This document shows positions 37,334-45,678 of a stretch of DNA of 64,000 nt, piece by piece. Position 1 is the stretch's first letter. Every line of letters begins with the position of its first letter. The position numbers and the translations under genes are program-made. Below the pieces are notes generated by a model that was given only the letters and a program-made list of their open reading frames with translations, was not told the origin of the DNA and ran no database searches. Origin of the DNA: Tsukamurella sputi (lineage in GTDB: Bacteria > Actinomycetota > Actinomycetes > Mycobacteriales > Mycobacteriaceae); assembly GCF_007858445.1 (NCBI RefSeq), contig NZ_VIGV01000002.1:124001-188000 (forward strand). Direction: 5' to 3'.

Positions 37334-38023
37334 GTGGCTGCCAACGAATCTCGGATCCGGCCCGGCGATCGCGGGCTGATGGTCCGGGCGGCCGTCGGCG
37401 GCATCGCGTTCGTCGGGTTGGTGGCACTCGGCATGCTCCTGCCGCACCCCGGCGCGACCACGATCCGGGCCTGGGCCGATTCGACGGGCCCGTGGTTCCT
37501 AGCCCTGTTCTTCCTCGCGCACGTCGTGATCACGATCTTCCCCATCCCCCGCACCGTGTTCACCGTGTCCGCGGGCTTCTTGTTCGGCCCGGTGGTCGGA
37601 ATCGTGGTGTGCATGGCGGCGTCGACCGTGGCGGCCTCCCTCGCCTTCCTCGGAGTCCGGGCGATCGACCGGCGGCATCCGTCGCGGGTGATCGCCCGGG
37701 CTCGCGAGCATCGGGCGTACGCCCCGATCGCGGCACGGCTGCGCGCCCGCGGTTGGCTCGCGGTGGGCTCGCTGCGCCTCATCGCGGCTGCGCCCTTCTC
37801 CCTCGTCAACTACGCCTCCGCCCTCTCGCCGGTGCGCTTCTGGCCCTATTTCGGGGCGACGGTGGCCGGCCTCGCGCCCGGCACGATCGCTGTCGTCCTG
37901 CTGGGTGACGCGCTGACTGGGGAGTCGTCACCGTGGCTGGTGCTGATCAGCGGCGGCCTCATGGCCGTCGGTATCGCAGGATTGTTGCTGGACGCGCGGA
38001 TTCCCGCAAGGCCCGAGGCTTGA
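37334..38023 (+). CDS. TVP38/TMEM64 (VTT-domain) membrane protein
   Basis: 229 residues from GTG 37334, with about five membrane segments. The VTT/DedA-like signature is visible: FPIPRTVFTVSAGFLFGPVVG (helices 2-3) and RGWLAVGSLRLIAAAPFSLVNY with Arg and Pro in the re-entrant region. These proteins are scramblase- or transporter-like membrane proteins; function in actinobacteria is unproven. It is divergent from mutA, the same arrangement as Rv1491c-Rv1492. Confidence 0.88.
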   Translation: MAANESRIRPGDRGLMVRAAVGGIAFVGLVALGMLLPHPGATTIRAWADSTGPWFLALFFLAHVVITIFPIPRTVFTVSAGFLFGPVVGIVVCMAASTVAASLAFLGVRAIDRRHPSRVIARAREHRAYAPIAARLRARGWLAVGSLRLIAAAPFSLVNYASALSPVRFWPYFGATVAGLAPGTIAVVLLGDALTGESSPWLVLISGGLMAVGIAGLLLDARIPARPEA

Positions 38024-38159
38024 ACATCGTTTCCGCAAGGATTTGAACTTGCCAGGCGCTTGACGACGCCCTGCGTGGTGGAGGTCGTCGCAGTGCGTCG
38101 TCGGAAATGTCGCTCTAGAAATAGCTTGTCAAGATCTGTTTTCGTTCGATACCGGTCGA

Positions 38160-38165
38160 TAGAAT
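38160..38165 (+). promoter_or_regulatory. -10 element TAGAAT of the DUF222/HNH gene
   Basis: TAGAAT ends seven bases before ATG 38173, in a locally AT-rich 60-bp stretch. It is a leaderless-type arrangement. TTCGAT/ATCGAA (38145-38150, 38164-38169) form a small inverted repeat around it. Confidence 0.45.
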
Positions 38166-38172
38166 CGAAGAT

Positions 38173-39927
38173 ATGAATCATTCGGACGACGCGTTCACGC
38201 TGGGGCGGCGGGTGTTCTCCTCGTTGCCGTCGGTGTTCGACGGTGCGGTGTCCGGGTTGAGCGCTGCCGGTGCACTCTCGCGGTTGCGGGTGTTGACGGT
38301 CGAGCAGAATCGATTGGAGGCGGAGCGGTCGGCGGTGCTGACCAGGCTGTACGAGTTGCGTGATGATGCGCGGCGGGTGCGGGAGCAGTCCTCGCGGCGG
38401 TTCGTCGATGACTGGGATGAGCTGGTCGCGGAGGTCGGCGCCGCGCTCGGAACAGGGCGGGGCGCTGCGGGGGCGGCGGTGCATCGGGGGTTGGATCTGC
38501 GGGAGCGGTGCCCGCGGGTGTTCGAATTGTTCGCCGCCGGGAGGGTGAGCCTGCCGTTGGTGCGGGAAGTGCTGCGGGCATCGGCGGCGGTGCTCGACGA
38601 CGATGTCGCTGCGGCCTATGACGAGCGGATCGCTGTCTGGCTCGCGGCGCGTTCCGGTCAGGCGGTCACCGCCCGGGCGGTGGCGGATGCCGCGAAGGCG
38701 GTCCTGGTCCGACTGGACGCCGACGCCGCGCGGCAGACCCCGCCGCCGGCGCCGCGGGAGCGGCTCGAGTTCCACGCCCGCTCCGATGGGCTGGTCGATC
38801 TGGAGGCGGTGATGGGCAAGGATCAAGCGATCCGCTTATCGGCCGCTATCGCGCCGGTCGCGCGATCAGTGTGCCGGGAGGACGGCCGCACCCTCGGACA
38901 GCGGCAAGTCGCCGCGCTCGTCGCGCTCGCGGAGGGCTACGCATCACTCGGCTGCCTGTGCGGGCGGGAGGGCTGCGAGCTGCGCGAGGCCCGCCCCCGG
39001 ACCGCCGCGGTCTCGCAGGAGGTCACCGCGTTGGCGGTGATCGTCCTCAACGAAACCGACCTCGCCGACGTCACCACCACCACCGACAGCGAGACCGCGA
39101 GCACAGACCGACCCGACGCGAACCCCCTCTGCGAGCCGAACCTGTTCACACAGGAATCGGAAACCGACGACAGCGCCGACGCCACCGGCGCGGTGGTCCT
39201 CACCGACGACCCGGGAATAAGCGGCCCCGTCACCGTCGACCAGGCACGGAAGCTGATCGCCACCAGCAACACCCGATGGCGGATCCTCGGCCGGCGCGAC
39301 CCCAGCACCGGAGACGTCCACATGCGGGGTGCCGGCGGATACCGACCCACCCGGTACCAACTACTCGTGATGCGCCTGACCTACCCCACCTGCGTCTTCC
39401 CCGGCTGCACCACACCCTCGCACCGCTGCCAAGCCGACCACGTCAACGAATACGACCACCACGACCCCACCGCCGGCGGACCCACCACGGTCGCCGGCAA
39501 GAACACCCCTGGCAACCTGGTACCGCTATGCGGATTCCACCACCGGATCAAAACCGAAACCGGCTGGATCTCCGACCTACTACCCGACGGCACCATCGAA
39601 TGGCGCCACCCCACCGGCGGGATCTACACCGTGCCGCCCGGCACCACCCGCAAACTACTCCCCGGACTCGAGAAGATCATCTGGGACGCACCCCAACCCA
39701 CCCGGCCACCGAAACCGAAGAACCCCGACGGACTCGCCACCGCCGCACGGCGACGCGCCAAAGCCCGCACAGCACTCCGCGCCCAGAACCGACTCCTACG
39801 CCACCAACGCCACGAACAACGCAACACCGACGCCGAAACCCGAGCCCGCGACCACGAACGCGCTCAGGCCGAAGCCGCGGGCGAAACCTACGACGACACC
39901 CGGCCGCTCCTACCACCACCGTTCTAG
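38173..39927 (+). CDS. DUF222 / HNH-endonuclease (13E12 repeat family) protein
   Basis: 584 residues. The N-terminal DUF222 domain (~40-300) is followed by an acidic linker (~300-350) and a C-terminal HNH nuclease-like domain: CVFPGCTTPSHRCQADHVN, then NLVPLCGFHHRIKTETGW, with zinc Cys pairs and the catalytic His. The gene belongs to the multi-copy actinobacterial 13E12 family, possibly mobile-element-derived; function is unknown. The last ~90 residues are basic and helical. The first third of the gene is G-rich on this strand and the last third strongly C-rich, unlike its neighbours. The stop overlaps the convergent phosphonatase stop by 4 bp. Confidence 0.9.
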   Translation: MNHSDDAFTLGRRVFSSLPSVFDGAVSGLSAAGALSRLRVLTVEQNRLEAERSAVLTRLYELRDDARRVREQSSRRFVDDWDELVAEVGAALGTGRGAAGAAVHRGLDLRERCPRVFELFAAGRVSLPLVREVLRASAAVLDDDVAAAYDERIAVWLAARSGQAVTARAVADAAKAVLVRLDADAARQTPPPAPRERLEFHARSDGLVDLEAVMGKDQAIRLSAAIAPVARSVCREDGRTLGQRQVAALVALAEGYASLGCLCGREGCELREARPRTAAVSQEVTALAVIVLNETDLADVTTTTDSETASTDRPDANPLCEPNLFTQESETDDSADATGAVVLTDDPGISGPVTVDQARKLIATSNTRWRILGRRDPSTGDVHMRGAGGYRPTRYQLLVMRLTYPTCVFPGCTTPSHRCQADHVNEYDHHDPTAGGPTTVAGKNTPGNLVPLCGFHHRIKTETGWISDLLPDGTIEWRHPTGGIYTVPPGTTRKLLPGLEKIIWDAPQPTRPPKPKNPDGLATAARRRAKARTALRAQNRLLRHQRHEQRNTDAETRARDHERAQAEAAGETYDDTRPLLPPPF

Positions 39928-40616
39928 GACGTGGTGAGGATCCCCGGAATGTCGACGACACCGCCGAGCACATGGTCGGCGCCCGCCTGCGCGAGCACCT
40001 CCGGATCGGCCTTGCCGGTGAGCACGCCCACTGAGACGGCACCCGCGTTGGTGGCCGCCTGCACGTCGACGGCCGTGTCGCCCGCCGCCAGGACACGACG
40101 GACATCGCGAACGCCGGTGCGCTCCATCGCGCGGTGGATCATGTACGGCGCGGGGCGACCGGCTGCCACGTCCGACGTGGTGACCACGGCATCCACGACG
40201 GTGCCCTCCCCTGTGCCGATGCCCCAGCCGAGTGCCGCGAGCAGCGGGAGCGCAACGGCATCGTCGAAGCCCGTCGTCAGTGCGACTTTCACGCCTCGCT
40301 CACGCAGCGTGGCGAGAGCAGCCGGCACTCCGTCGATCGCGGTGGGCGGGGTCGCCGCGTACGCCTCCTGCAGCCGCTCCCGGAAGCGCGCGAAGCCGGC
40401 GTCGACGCGCTCAGTGGTGGGCTCGACCCCGCCGAGGCGGAGCAGATTCGTGATGGCCTCGACCTTGTCGGTACCCATCCACACCTGCAGATCGGCCTGG
40501 TCGACGGTGGCGCCGCCATCCTCCACAGCGCCGCGCAGGGCCTCGTAGACGGCGCCGCCGTCGTCGATGGTGGTGCCGGCCATGTCCAGGGCGACGAGCT
40601 CGATGGGGGCGTTCAT
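39924..40616 (-). CDS. Phosphonatase-like HAD hydrolase (PhnX type)
   Basis: 230 residues from ATG 40616. The HAD nucleophile is Asp11 in ALDMAGTTIDDGG. In PhnX the Schiff-base Lys sits in an MGxxK motif; here MGTDKVEAI gives Lys51, so it is conserved. AGRPAPYMIHRAME and LAAGDTAVDVQAATNAG complete the HAD motifs. It is predicted to cleave phosphonoacetaldehyde to acetaldehyde and phosphate (TIGR03351-type phosphonatase-like). It shares a 4-bp overlap with the upstream GntR gene. Context: FAD oxidoreductase and AEP importer opposite. Confidence 0.85.
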   Translation of the reverse strand: MNAPIELVALDMAGTTIDDGGAVYEALRGAVEDGGATVDQADLQVWMGTDKVEAITNLLRLGGVEPTTERVDAGFARFRERLQEAYAATPPTAIDGVPAALATLRERGVKVALTTGFDDAVALPLLAALGWGIGTGEGTVVDAVVTTSDVAAGRPAPYMIHRAMERTGVRDVRRVLAAGDTAVDVQAATNAGAVSVGVLTGKADPEVLAQAGADHVLGGVVDIPGILTTS

Positions 40617-41377
40617 GCATCTCTCCTGACAGGTACGGAGCGCAGCGCCCGGCTGGGCGCTGCGAACAGTCGGTTCTCGACCACCACGGTGGTGACGCCG
40701 GGCGCGTAGCGGTCTTCCGCGTATTCGACGACCTCGCCCGCGGCGTCCGTGGTGACGCGCCGCACGCGCAGCAGCGGCGCTCCCTCGGCGAGGCCGAGTT
40801 GCGCGGCATCGTCGGCAGAAGCGGCGACGGCGTCGATCTGGTGCGTGGACGCGGACAGATCGGCCCCCGAATCGAGCAGGAACCGGTTCACCGAGCCACT
40901 GTCGGGATCGAACTCCATCAGCCGCTTGCCCAGCTCCCACACGAAGTACATGGTCTCCACGAGCGCGGGGGCACCGTCGAGCGCGCGGACCCGGTGGAGC
41001 TCGAGAACGGGCGCTCCCTCCTCGATCCCGAGCAACTCGGCGATCGCCGCGGTCGCCGGCACGCGGGCCTGCAGCGTCGTCCTCTGCCCGGGTTCGTGCC
41101 CCTGCTCGCGCGCCCATGCCGTGAACGAGCCGAGGGCGCTCGCCGAGTGACTCGCCACGCTGCGCCGGACGATGGGCGAGCGGCCCTGGCCACCGACGAT
41201 CAGCCCGTCGGCGCGGAGCGTGGCCAGCGCCTGCCGAACCGGACCGCGCGAGGTGCCGAACTCCTCGCACAGCGCGGCCTCACTCGGTGCCTGTTCACCC
41301 TCCGGCCAGCGACCGGAGGCGATGCGCGCACGGAACTCCGCTGCGAGGCGTTGATGAAGAGGCTGCGCTGCGACCAC
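40613..41377 (-). CDS. GntR-family (HutC/PhnF type) regulator
   Basis: 254 residues from GTG 41377; the frame is open ~28 codons further, but these run through the putative operator, so I reject them. The N-terminal winged helix (QPLHQRLAAEFRARIASGRW, PSEAALCEEFGTSRGPVRQAL) and the C-terminal UTRA ligand domain (LHRVRALDGAPALVETMYFV) place it in HutC. A 9-bp motif lies 9 bp upstream of its start and again, inverted, near the divergent operon. It probably represses phosphonate genes until an aminophosphonate binds. Confidence 0.88.
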   Translation of the reverse strand: MVAAQPLHQRLAAEFRARIASGRWPEGEQAPSEAALCEEFGTSRGPVRQALATLRADGLIVGGQGRSPIVRRSVASHSASALGSFTAWAREQGHEPGQRTTLQARVPATAAIAELLGIEEGAPVLELHRVRALDGAPALVETMYFVWELGKRLMEFDPDSGSVNRFLLDSGADLSASTHQIDAVAASADDAAQLGLAEGAPLLRVRRVTTDAAGEVVEYAEDRYAPGVTTVVVENRLFAAPSRALRSVPVRRDA

Positions 41378-41386
41378 GCCATTGAG

Positions 41387-41477
41387 TATACAAGTGAGGC
41401 CCTGTCGAACATGTCCGAAGCGTGAACCTCCGGTGAACACGCCTACCACCTCGATGTACATCTACCCAACTTGTATA
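41387..41477. promoter_or_regulatory. Pair of GntR operator half-sites
   Basis: TATACAAGT (41387-41395) is an exact inverse copy of ACTTGTATA (41469-41477). The first lies 9 bp before the GntR start, the second 55 bp before the FAD oxidoreductase start. Each is followed by partly symmetric bases (GTATAC and GTATAGAC), typical of HutC-type sites. The feature spans both. Confidence 0.6.
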
Positions 41478-41532
41478 GACATCTGTCTTCGCCGCTTGCC
41501 AAGCGCAGATACGGACCGCCAGGGTGAGTGTC

Positions 41533-42639
41533 ATGAACACCGCAACGGACGTCCTCGTCGTCGGCGCCGGCATCGTCGGCCTGGCGCACGCCGTGGAGGC
41601 GCTGGACCGCGGGCTGACCGTGACCGTCATCGACCGTGACGAGCGCGCCGTGGGCGCGTCGATCCGCAACTTCGGTCATGCCTGCGTCACCGGCCAGTCG
41701 GGCGACCTCGCCGAGCTGGCCCTGCTCGCCCGCGAGCGCTGGCTCGACCTCGACCACCGCGCAGGCCTGGGCGCGAAGGCCACAGGCGGTCTCGCCGTCG
41801 CCCGGCACGCCACGGAGCTCGCCGTCCTCGAGGAGCTGGCCTCCGCCCGACCCGACGACGTGGAACTGCGAACCGCCGCACAGGTGCGCGACGCCCTGCC
41901 CGGTGGTGGCGCGGACGACGTGCTCGGCGGCGCCGCGCTGCTGGCAGACCTGCGGGTCGATCCCCGGATCACCGTCGGGCGGCTCGCGGCGTGGATCGAC
42001 GCGCACCCCCGCGGCGAGGTCCGCTTCGGCACTCCGTTCCACGGTGACGACGGCACCCGCGCCCACACGGGACGCGGGAGCATCGAGGCGCAGCGCGTGA
42101 TCGTCTGTGTCGGCCACGACCTCGACCATCTGTACCCGCAGCTCGCCGACGAACACCAGGTGCAGCGCTGCGCCCTGCAGATGGCGCGCGCCGCGGACCC
42201 CGGAACCGTCGTGACCCCGGCGGTCCTCACCGCGACCTCGCTGCTGCGCTACCCGGCGTTCGCCGAGACCTCCGCCGCCGCGGTCCTGCGGGAACGGATG
42301 GCCGCCGACCGCCCCGACCTGCTGGACATCGACGCGAACGTCATGTTCACCCAACGGCCCGACGGAACCCTGCTGATCGGCGACTCCCACCACACCGAGC
42401 GCACCGTCGAGCCCTTCCTCGACGAGGCCGTCACCGAGACCCTCCGCGCCGAGGCCGCCCGCGTCATGGGCCTGGACCGGTTGCGGATCATCGAGCGCTG
42501 GCAGGGCGTGTACGCCTCGAGCCCCCTGCGCCCCTACCTCGTGGCCGAGCCGGAGCCGCGCGTCAGCGTCCGGATCGTCACCTCCGGCGTCGGTATGACC
42601 ATCGCCCACGGCCTCGCCCGCAGACACTTCCCCTCCTGA
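41533..42639 (+). CDS. TIGR03364-type FAD amine oxidoreductase of phosphonate loci (HpnW/PbfD-like)
   Basis: 368 residues from ATG 41533 (an in-frame GTG at 41524 is possible). DAO-fold: DVLVVGAGIVGLAHAVEAL binds FAD, and SIRNFGHACVTGQ is a typical amine-oxidase site. MFTQRPDGTLLIGDSHH is the family-typical C-terminal segment. This family (proposed HpnW) occurs next to phosphonate genes. As I recall it, related PbfD enzymes oxidise N-methyl-AEP or AEP to phosphonoacetaldehyde, feeding the phosphonatase encoded opposite. No PhnW transaminase is present nearby, which fits this route. Confidence 0.85.
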   Translation: MNTATDVLVVGAGIVGLAHAVEALDRGLTVTVIDRDERAVGASIRNFGHACVTGQSGDLAELALLARERWLDLDHRAGLGAKATGGLAVARHATELAVLEELASARPDDVELRTAAQVRDALPGGGADDVLGGAALLADLRVDPRITVGRLAAWIDAHPRGEVRFGTPFHGDDGTRAHTGRGSIEAQRVIVCVGHDLDHLYPQLADEHQVQRCALQMARAADPGTVVTPAVLTATSLLRYPAFAETSAAAVLRERMAADRPDLLDIDANVMFTQRPDGTLLIGDSHHTERTVEPFLDEAVTETLRAEAARVMGLDRLRIIERWQGVYASSPLRPYLVAEPEPRVSVRIVTSGVGMTIAHGLARRHFPS

Positions 42640-42710
42640 TCGAACACCCCGTCAACCGTCCACAGGCTCCCCCTCTCCCCTCTCTCCAGTCGAACGAAGG
42701 GCAGTACCCC

Positions 42711-43742
42711 ATGCGCATCACCCGTTCCCTCAGTGCGATCACGGCCGTCGCCGCGGTCTTCGCCGTCGCCGCGTGCGGCGGAACCGGCGGCGGTTCCGGC
42801 TCGTCGGACAGCGTCACCGTCTACAGCGCCGATGGCCTCGGCGACTGGTACAAGGCCGAATTCGAGGACTTCACCAAGCACACCGGCGTCAAGGTCTCCC
42901 TGGTGGAAGCGGGTTCGGGCGAGGTCGTCTCGCGCGCCCAGAAGGAGAAGGCGAACCCGCAGGTTGACGTCCTCGTCACCCTGCCGCCCTTCATCCAGCA
43001 GGCGCAGCAGCAGGGCTCGCTGGTCAAGTCCGACATCGACACCTCCGCGGTGCCCGCACAGCTCAAGGCCGCCGACGGCACCTACGTGGCGGTCGTCAAC
43101 AACTACTTCGCGATGATCCGCAACACCGCGGCGCAGCCGAAGCCCGCCGATTGGGCCGAGTTCACCGGTCCCGCGTACAAGCAGAAGATCCAGTACTCGA
43201 CGCCCGGCAAGGCGGGCGACGGCACCGCGCTGCTGCTGCTCCTGCAACACGTCATGGGCAAGGAGGCGGCGCTGAAGTACCTCACCGACGTGCAGCCGAA
43301 CAACGTCGGTCCGTCCACCTCCACCGGCAAGCTCGGCCCCAAGACCAGCAAGGGCGAGCTGACCGTCGCCAACTCCGACGTGCAGATGGCCCTCGCTGCC
43401 ATCGCCGCCGACAAGGTCGCCTACGAGATCTTCTACCCGAGCTTCCAGGGCAAGCGCACGACTCTGCCGCTCCCCTACTACATGGGCCTCGCGGACAAGG
43501 CGCCCCACTCGGCCAACGGCAAGAAGCTCATGGAGCACCTCCTCTCGAAGGACGTGCAGCAGAACGTCCCGTCGAAGGCCTGGGGCGCGCCCGTCCGTAC
43601 CGACGTCACGCCGTCGGGCCCGCAGTGGGACGCCTTCAGCAAGGCGATCGACGGCGTCGAGATCTGGTACCCGAACTGGGATGAGGTCCTCGGCGGCCTG
43701 GACGCCGACGTCAAGGCGTACGAGAAGGCCACGGGCCAGTGA
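42711..43742 (+). CDS. 2-Aminoethylphosphonate-type ABC transporter substrate-binding lipoprotein
   Basis: 343 residues. The signal peptide ends in a lipobox, AVAAC, with Cys21-type anchor, so it is a lipoprotein at the outer face of the membrane. The mature part is a Fe3+/spermidine-type periplasmic-binding fold (VTVYSADGLGDWYKAEFEDF) used by AEP importers of the PhnS type. It lies 71 bp after the FAD oxidoreductase and 4 bp overlaps the ATPase gene. AEP specificity is inferred from the cluster. Confidence 0.88.
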   Translation: MRITRSLSAITAVAAVFAVAACGGTGGGSGSSDSVTVYSADGLGDWYKAEFEDFTKHTGVKVSLVEAGSGEVVSRAQKEKANPQVDVLVTLPPFIQQAQQQGSLVKSDIDTSAVPAQLKAADGTYVAVVNNYFAMIRNTAAQPKPADWAEFTGPAYKQKIQYSTPGKAGDGTALLLLLQHVMGKEAALKYLTDVQPNNVGPSTSTGKLGPKTSKGELTVANSDVQMALAAIAADKVAYEIFYPSFQGKRTTLPLPYYMGLADKAPHSANGKKLMEHLLSKDVQQNVPSKAWGAPVRTDVTPSGPQWDAFSKAIDGVEIWYPNWDEVLGGLDADVKAYEKATGQ

Positions 43743-44821
43743 CCGCGCCGAAGCGGAACATCACCGCGCCCAGGGGGCTCGACGACGACGCCGTGGACCG
43801 GACGGTCCGCCGGCAGGTCGCCGTCGGGCTGCGGAACGTGAGCGTCACCTACGGCGACACGGTCGCACTGCGGGACTGCAGCTTCGAGGTCGCGCGCGGC
43901 GAGACCGTCGCGCTGCTCGGTCCGTCGGGCTCGGGCAAGTCGACCGCGCTCAAGGCGATCGCCGGCTTCGAGCGCGTCTCCTCCGGCACCGTCACCATCG
44001 ACGGCCGCGACGTGACGCACCTGTCCCCCGCCAAGCGCGGCATCGGCATCGTCGTGCAGAGCTACGCCCTGTTCCCGCACATGAACGTCGCGAAGAACGT
44101 CGCCTTCGGCCTCAAGTCGCGCGGCGCCGATCGCTCGGAGATCGCCCCCCGGGTCGCGGAGGTGCTCGACATGGTGGGCATGGGTTCGTTCGCGGATCGC
44201 CTGCCCCGCCAGCTCTCCGGCGGCCAGCAGCAGCGGGTCGCCATCGCCCGGGCACTCGCGACCCGGCCCGAGGTGGTGCTCCTCGACGAGCCGCTCTCGG
44301 CGCTCGACGCCGGGATGCGCAAGGACATGCTCGGCGAGCTGCAGCGCCTGCGCGCCGAGCTCCCCGACGTGGCGATGGTCTACGTGACGCACGATCAGAG
44401 CGAGGCGCTCGCCCTGGCCGACCGCATCGCCATCATGCGCGACGCCCGGCTCGAGGCCATCGACAGCACCGACGTCCTCTTCCACCGTCCTCCTACGCGC
44501 TTCACCGCGACCTTCCTCGGCGGCGCCGACGTCCTGCCGAGCGGCGCGCTGCGCACCTCGCGCCCGCTCCCCGACGGTGACCACCTGCTCGCGGTCCGGC
44601 CGTGGGCCTGGCGGTTCACGCGCACGGCACCGTCGAACGGCGTGCGCGTGAGAGTCGAGCAGGAGCAGTGGCGCGGCTCGGTCCGGCACGTGACGGCGCG
44701 CATCGTCGAGACCGGCGAGGCCATCGGCGTGGACGTGCCCGTCCTCGTGGAGGCCCCGCTCAAGGCCGAGACCCTGTGGGCCGAGGTCGATCCCGCAGAC
44801 GTGATGGTGGTGCCGCAGTGA
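43739..44821 (+). CDS. ABC transporter ATP-binding protein (PhnT-like)
   Basis: 360 residues from GTG 43739 (GTGA overlap with the binding-protein gene). Walker A is [16 protein letters not shown] near residue 61, Q-loop [16 protein letters not shown], signature [16 protein letters not shown], Walker [13 protein letters not shown], and H-loop VTHDQSEA. The C-terminal TOBE-like domain is typical of CUT1/PhnT importers. It energises phosphonate uptake with the two permeases that follow. Confidence 0.93.
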   Translation: MTAPKRNITAPRGLDDDAVDRTVRRQVAVGLRNVSVTYGDTVALRDCSFEVARGETVALLGPSGSGKSTALKAIAGFERVSSGTVTIDGRDVTHLSPAKRGIGIVVQSYALFPHMNVAKNVAFGLKSRGADRSEIAPRVAEVLDMVGMGSFADRLPRQLSGGQQQRVAIARALATRPEVVLLDEPLSALDAGMRKDMLGELQRLRAELPDVAMVYVTHDQSEALALADRIAIMRDARLEAIDSTDVLFHRPPTRFTATFLGGADVLPSGALRTSRPLPDGDHLLAVRPWAWRFTRTAPSNGVRVRVEQEQWRGSVRHVTARIVETGEAIGVDVPVLVEAPLKAETLWAEVDPADVMVVPQ

Positions 44822-45678
44822 CGGCCGTCGTGGACGCGCCGCCCGCACCCCCCGAACCCGCTCCGGGACGGACCTTCTCGGTCCCGGCCTGGGTATGGGT
44901 CCTGCCGCCGGTCGCCTTCATCCTGGTCGCCGTCGTGTACCCGCTGGTCGGGATCGTCGCGCGCACGTTCACGGACAAGGCCGAGCGGCCGGCCGGTTTC
45001 GCCACCTGGCGCGATACCCTCACCGACGGTGCCGTGCTGAGCGCGCTGGGCACGACCGTGAAGGTCGCGGCGCTCTCGACCGCGGGCTGCCTGATCGCGG
45101 GGACCTTCCTCGCGCTCGTGCTCGCCTTCGTGCCCTTCCCGGGCGCCGCGGCGGTCTCGCGGCTGATCGAGGTCGTGGTCTCCTTCCCGAGTTTCCTCAT
45201 CCCGCTGGCGCTCGGCGTGCTCCTCGGGCCGGTCGGGGTGGCGCAGTCGCTCGGCGTTCCGACGGGCTCGTTCACCACCTCGCTGTGGGGCGTCGTGCTG
45301 GCCGAGATCGCCTTCTATACTCCCTTCGTCGTCCGGCCGATGCTCGCGGCCTTCGGGCAGTTCCCGACGGTGCAGATCGACGTGGCCTCGTCGCTCGGCG
45401 CCGGGCCGTTGCGGATCGTCGCGCGGGTGATCCTGCCCGCCGCGCTGCCCGCCCTCGCCGCGGCCGGCTCGCTCACCTTCCTGCTGACGCTCAACGAGTT
45501 CGGGATCGTCCTGTTCACGGGCGCCAAGGACGTGATCACCGTGCCGATGCTCATCTACACCCGCTCGATCGTGGGGCAGGACTTCGCGTCGGCGGCGGTG
45601 CTCGCGACCGTCCAGCTGCTCATCTCGATCGGCGCGTACGTGCTGTACCGCCTCCTCATCAAGAAGGGAACGCGCTGA
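44818..45678 (+). CDS. ABC transporter permease, first subunit (PhnU-like)
   Basis: 286 residues from GTG 44818 (GTGA overlap). Six membrane helices, with a Pro/Ala-rich cytosolic N-terminus. The EAA-type coupling motif is seen in IDVASSLGAGPLRIVARVILP, facing the ATPase. Forms the channel of the AEP-type importer with the next permease. The TGATG junction to the next gene couples translation. Confidence 0.9.
   Translation: MTAVVDAPPAPPEPAPGRTFSVPAWVWVLPPVAFILVAVVYPLVGIVARTFTDKAERPAGFATWRDTLTDGAVLSALGTTVKVAALSTAGCLIAGTFLALVLAFVPFPGAAAVSRLIEVVVSFPSFLIPLALGVLLGPVGVAQSLGVPTGSFTTSLWGVVLAEIAFYTPFVVRPMLAAFGQFPTVQIDVASSLGAGPLRIVARVILPAALPALAAAGSLTFLLTLNEFGIVLFTGAKDVITVPMLIYTRSIVGQDFASAAVLATVQLLISIGAYVLYRLLIKKGTR

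Noticed and set aside
37700-38172. Search for att sites or direct repeats flanking the DUF222/HNH gene
   Set aside because: No direct repeat long enough to be meaningful was seen by eye. The gene may be an old insertion but no boundary is supported.
41378-41461. Longer GntR start at 41461
   Set aside because: The extra ~28 codons read through the putative operator and do not resemble GntR N-termini, which start with the winged helix; GTG 41377 is preferred.
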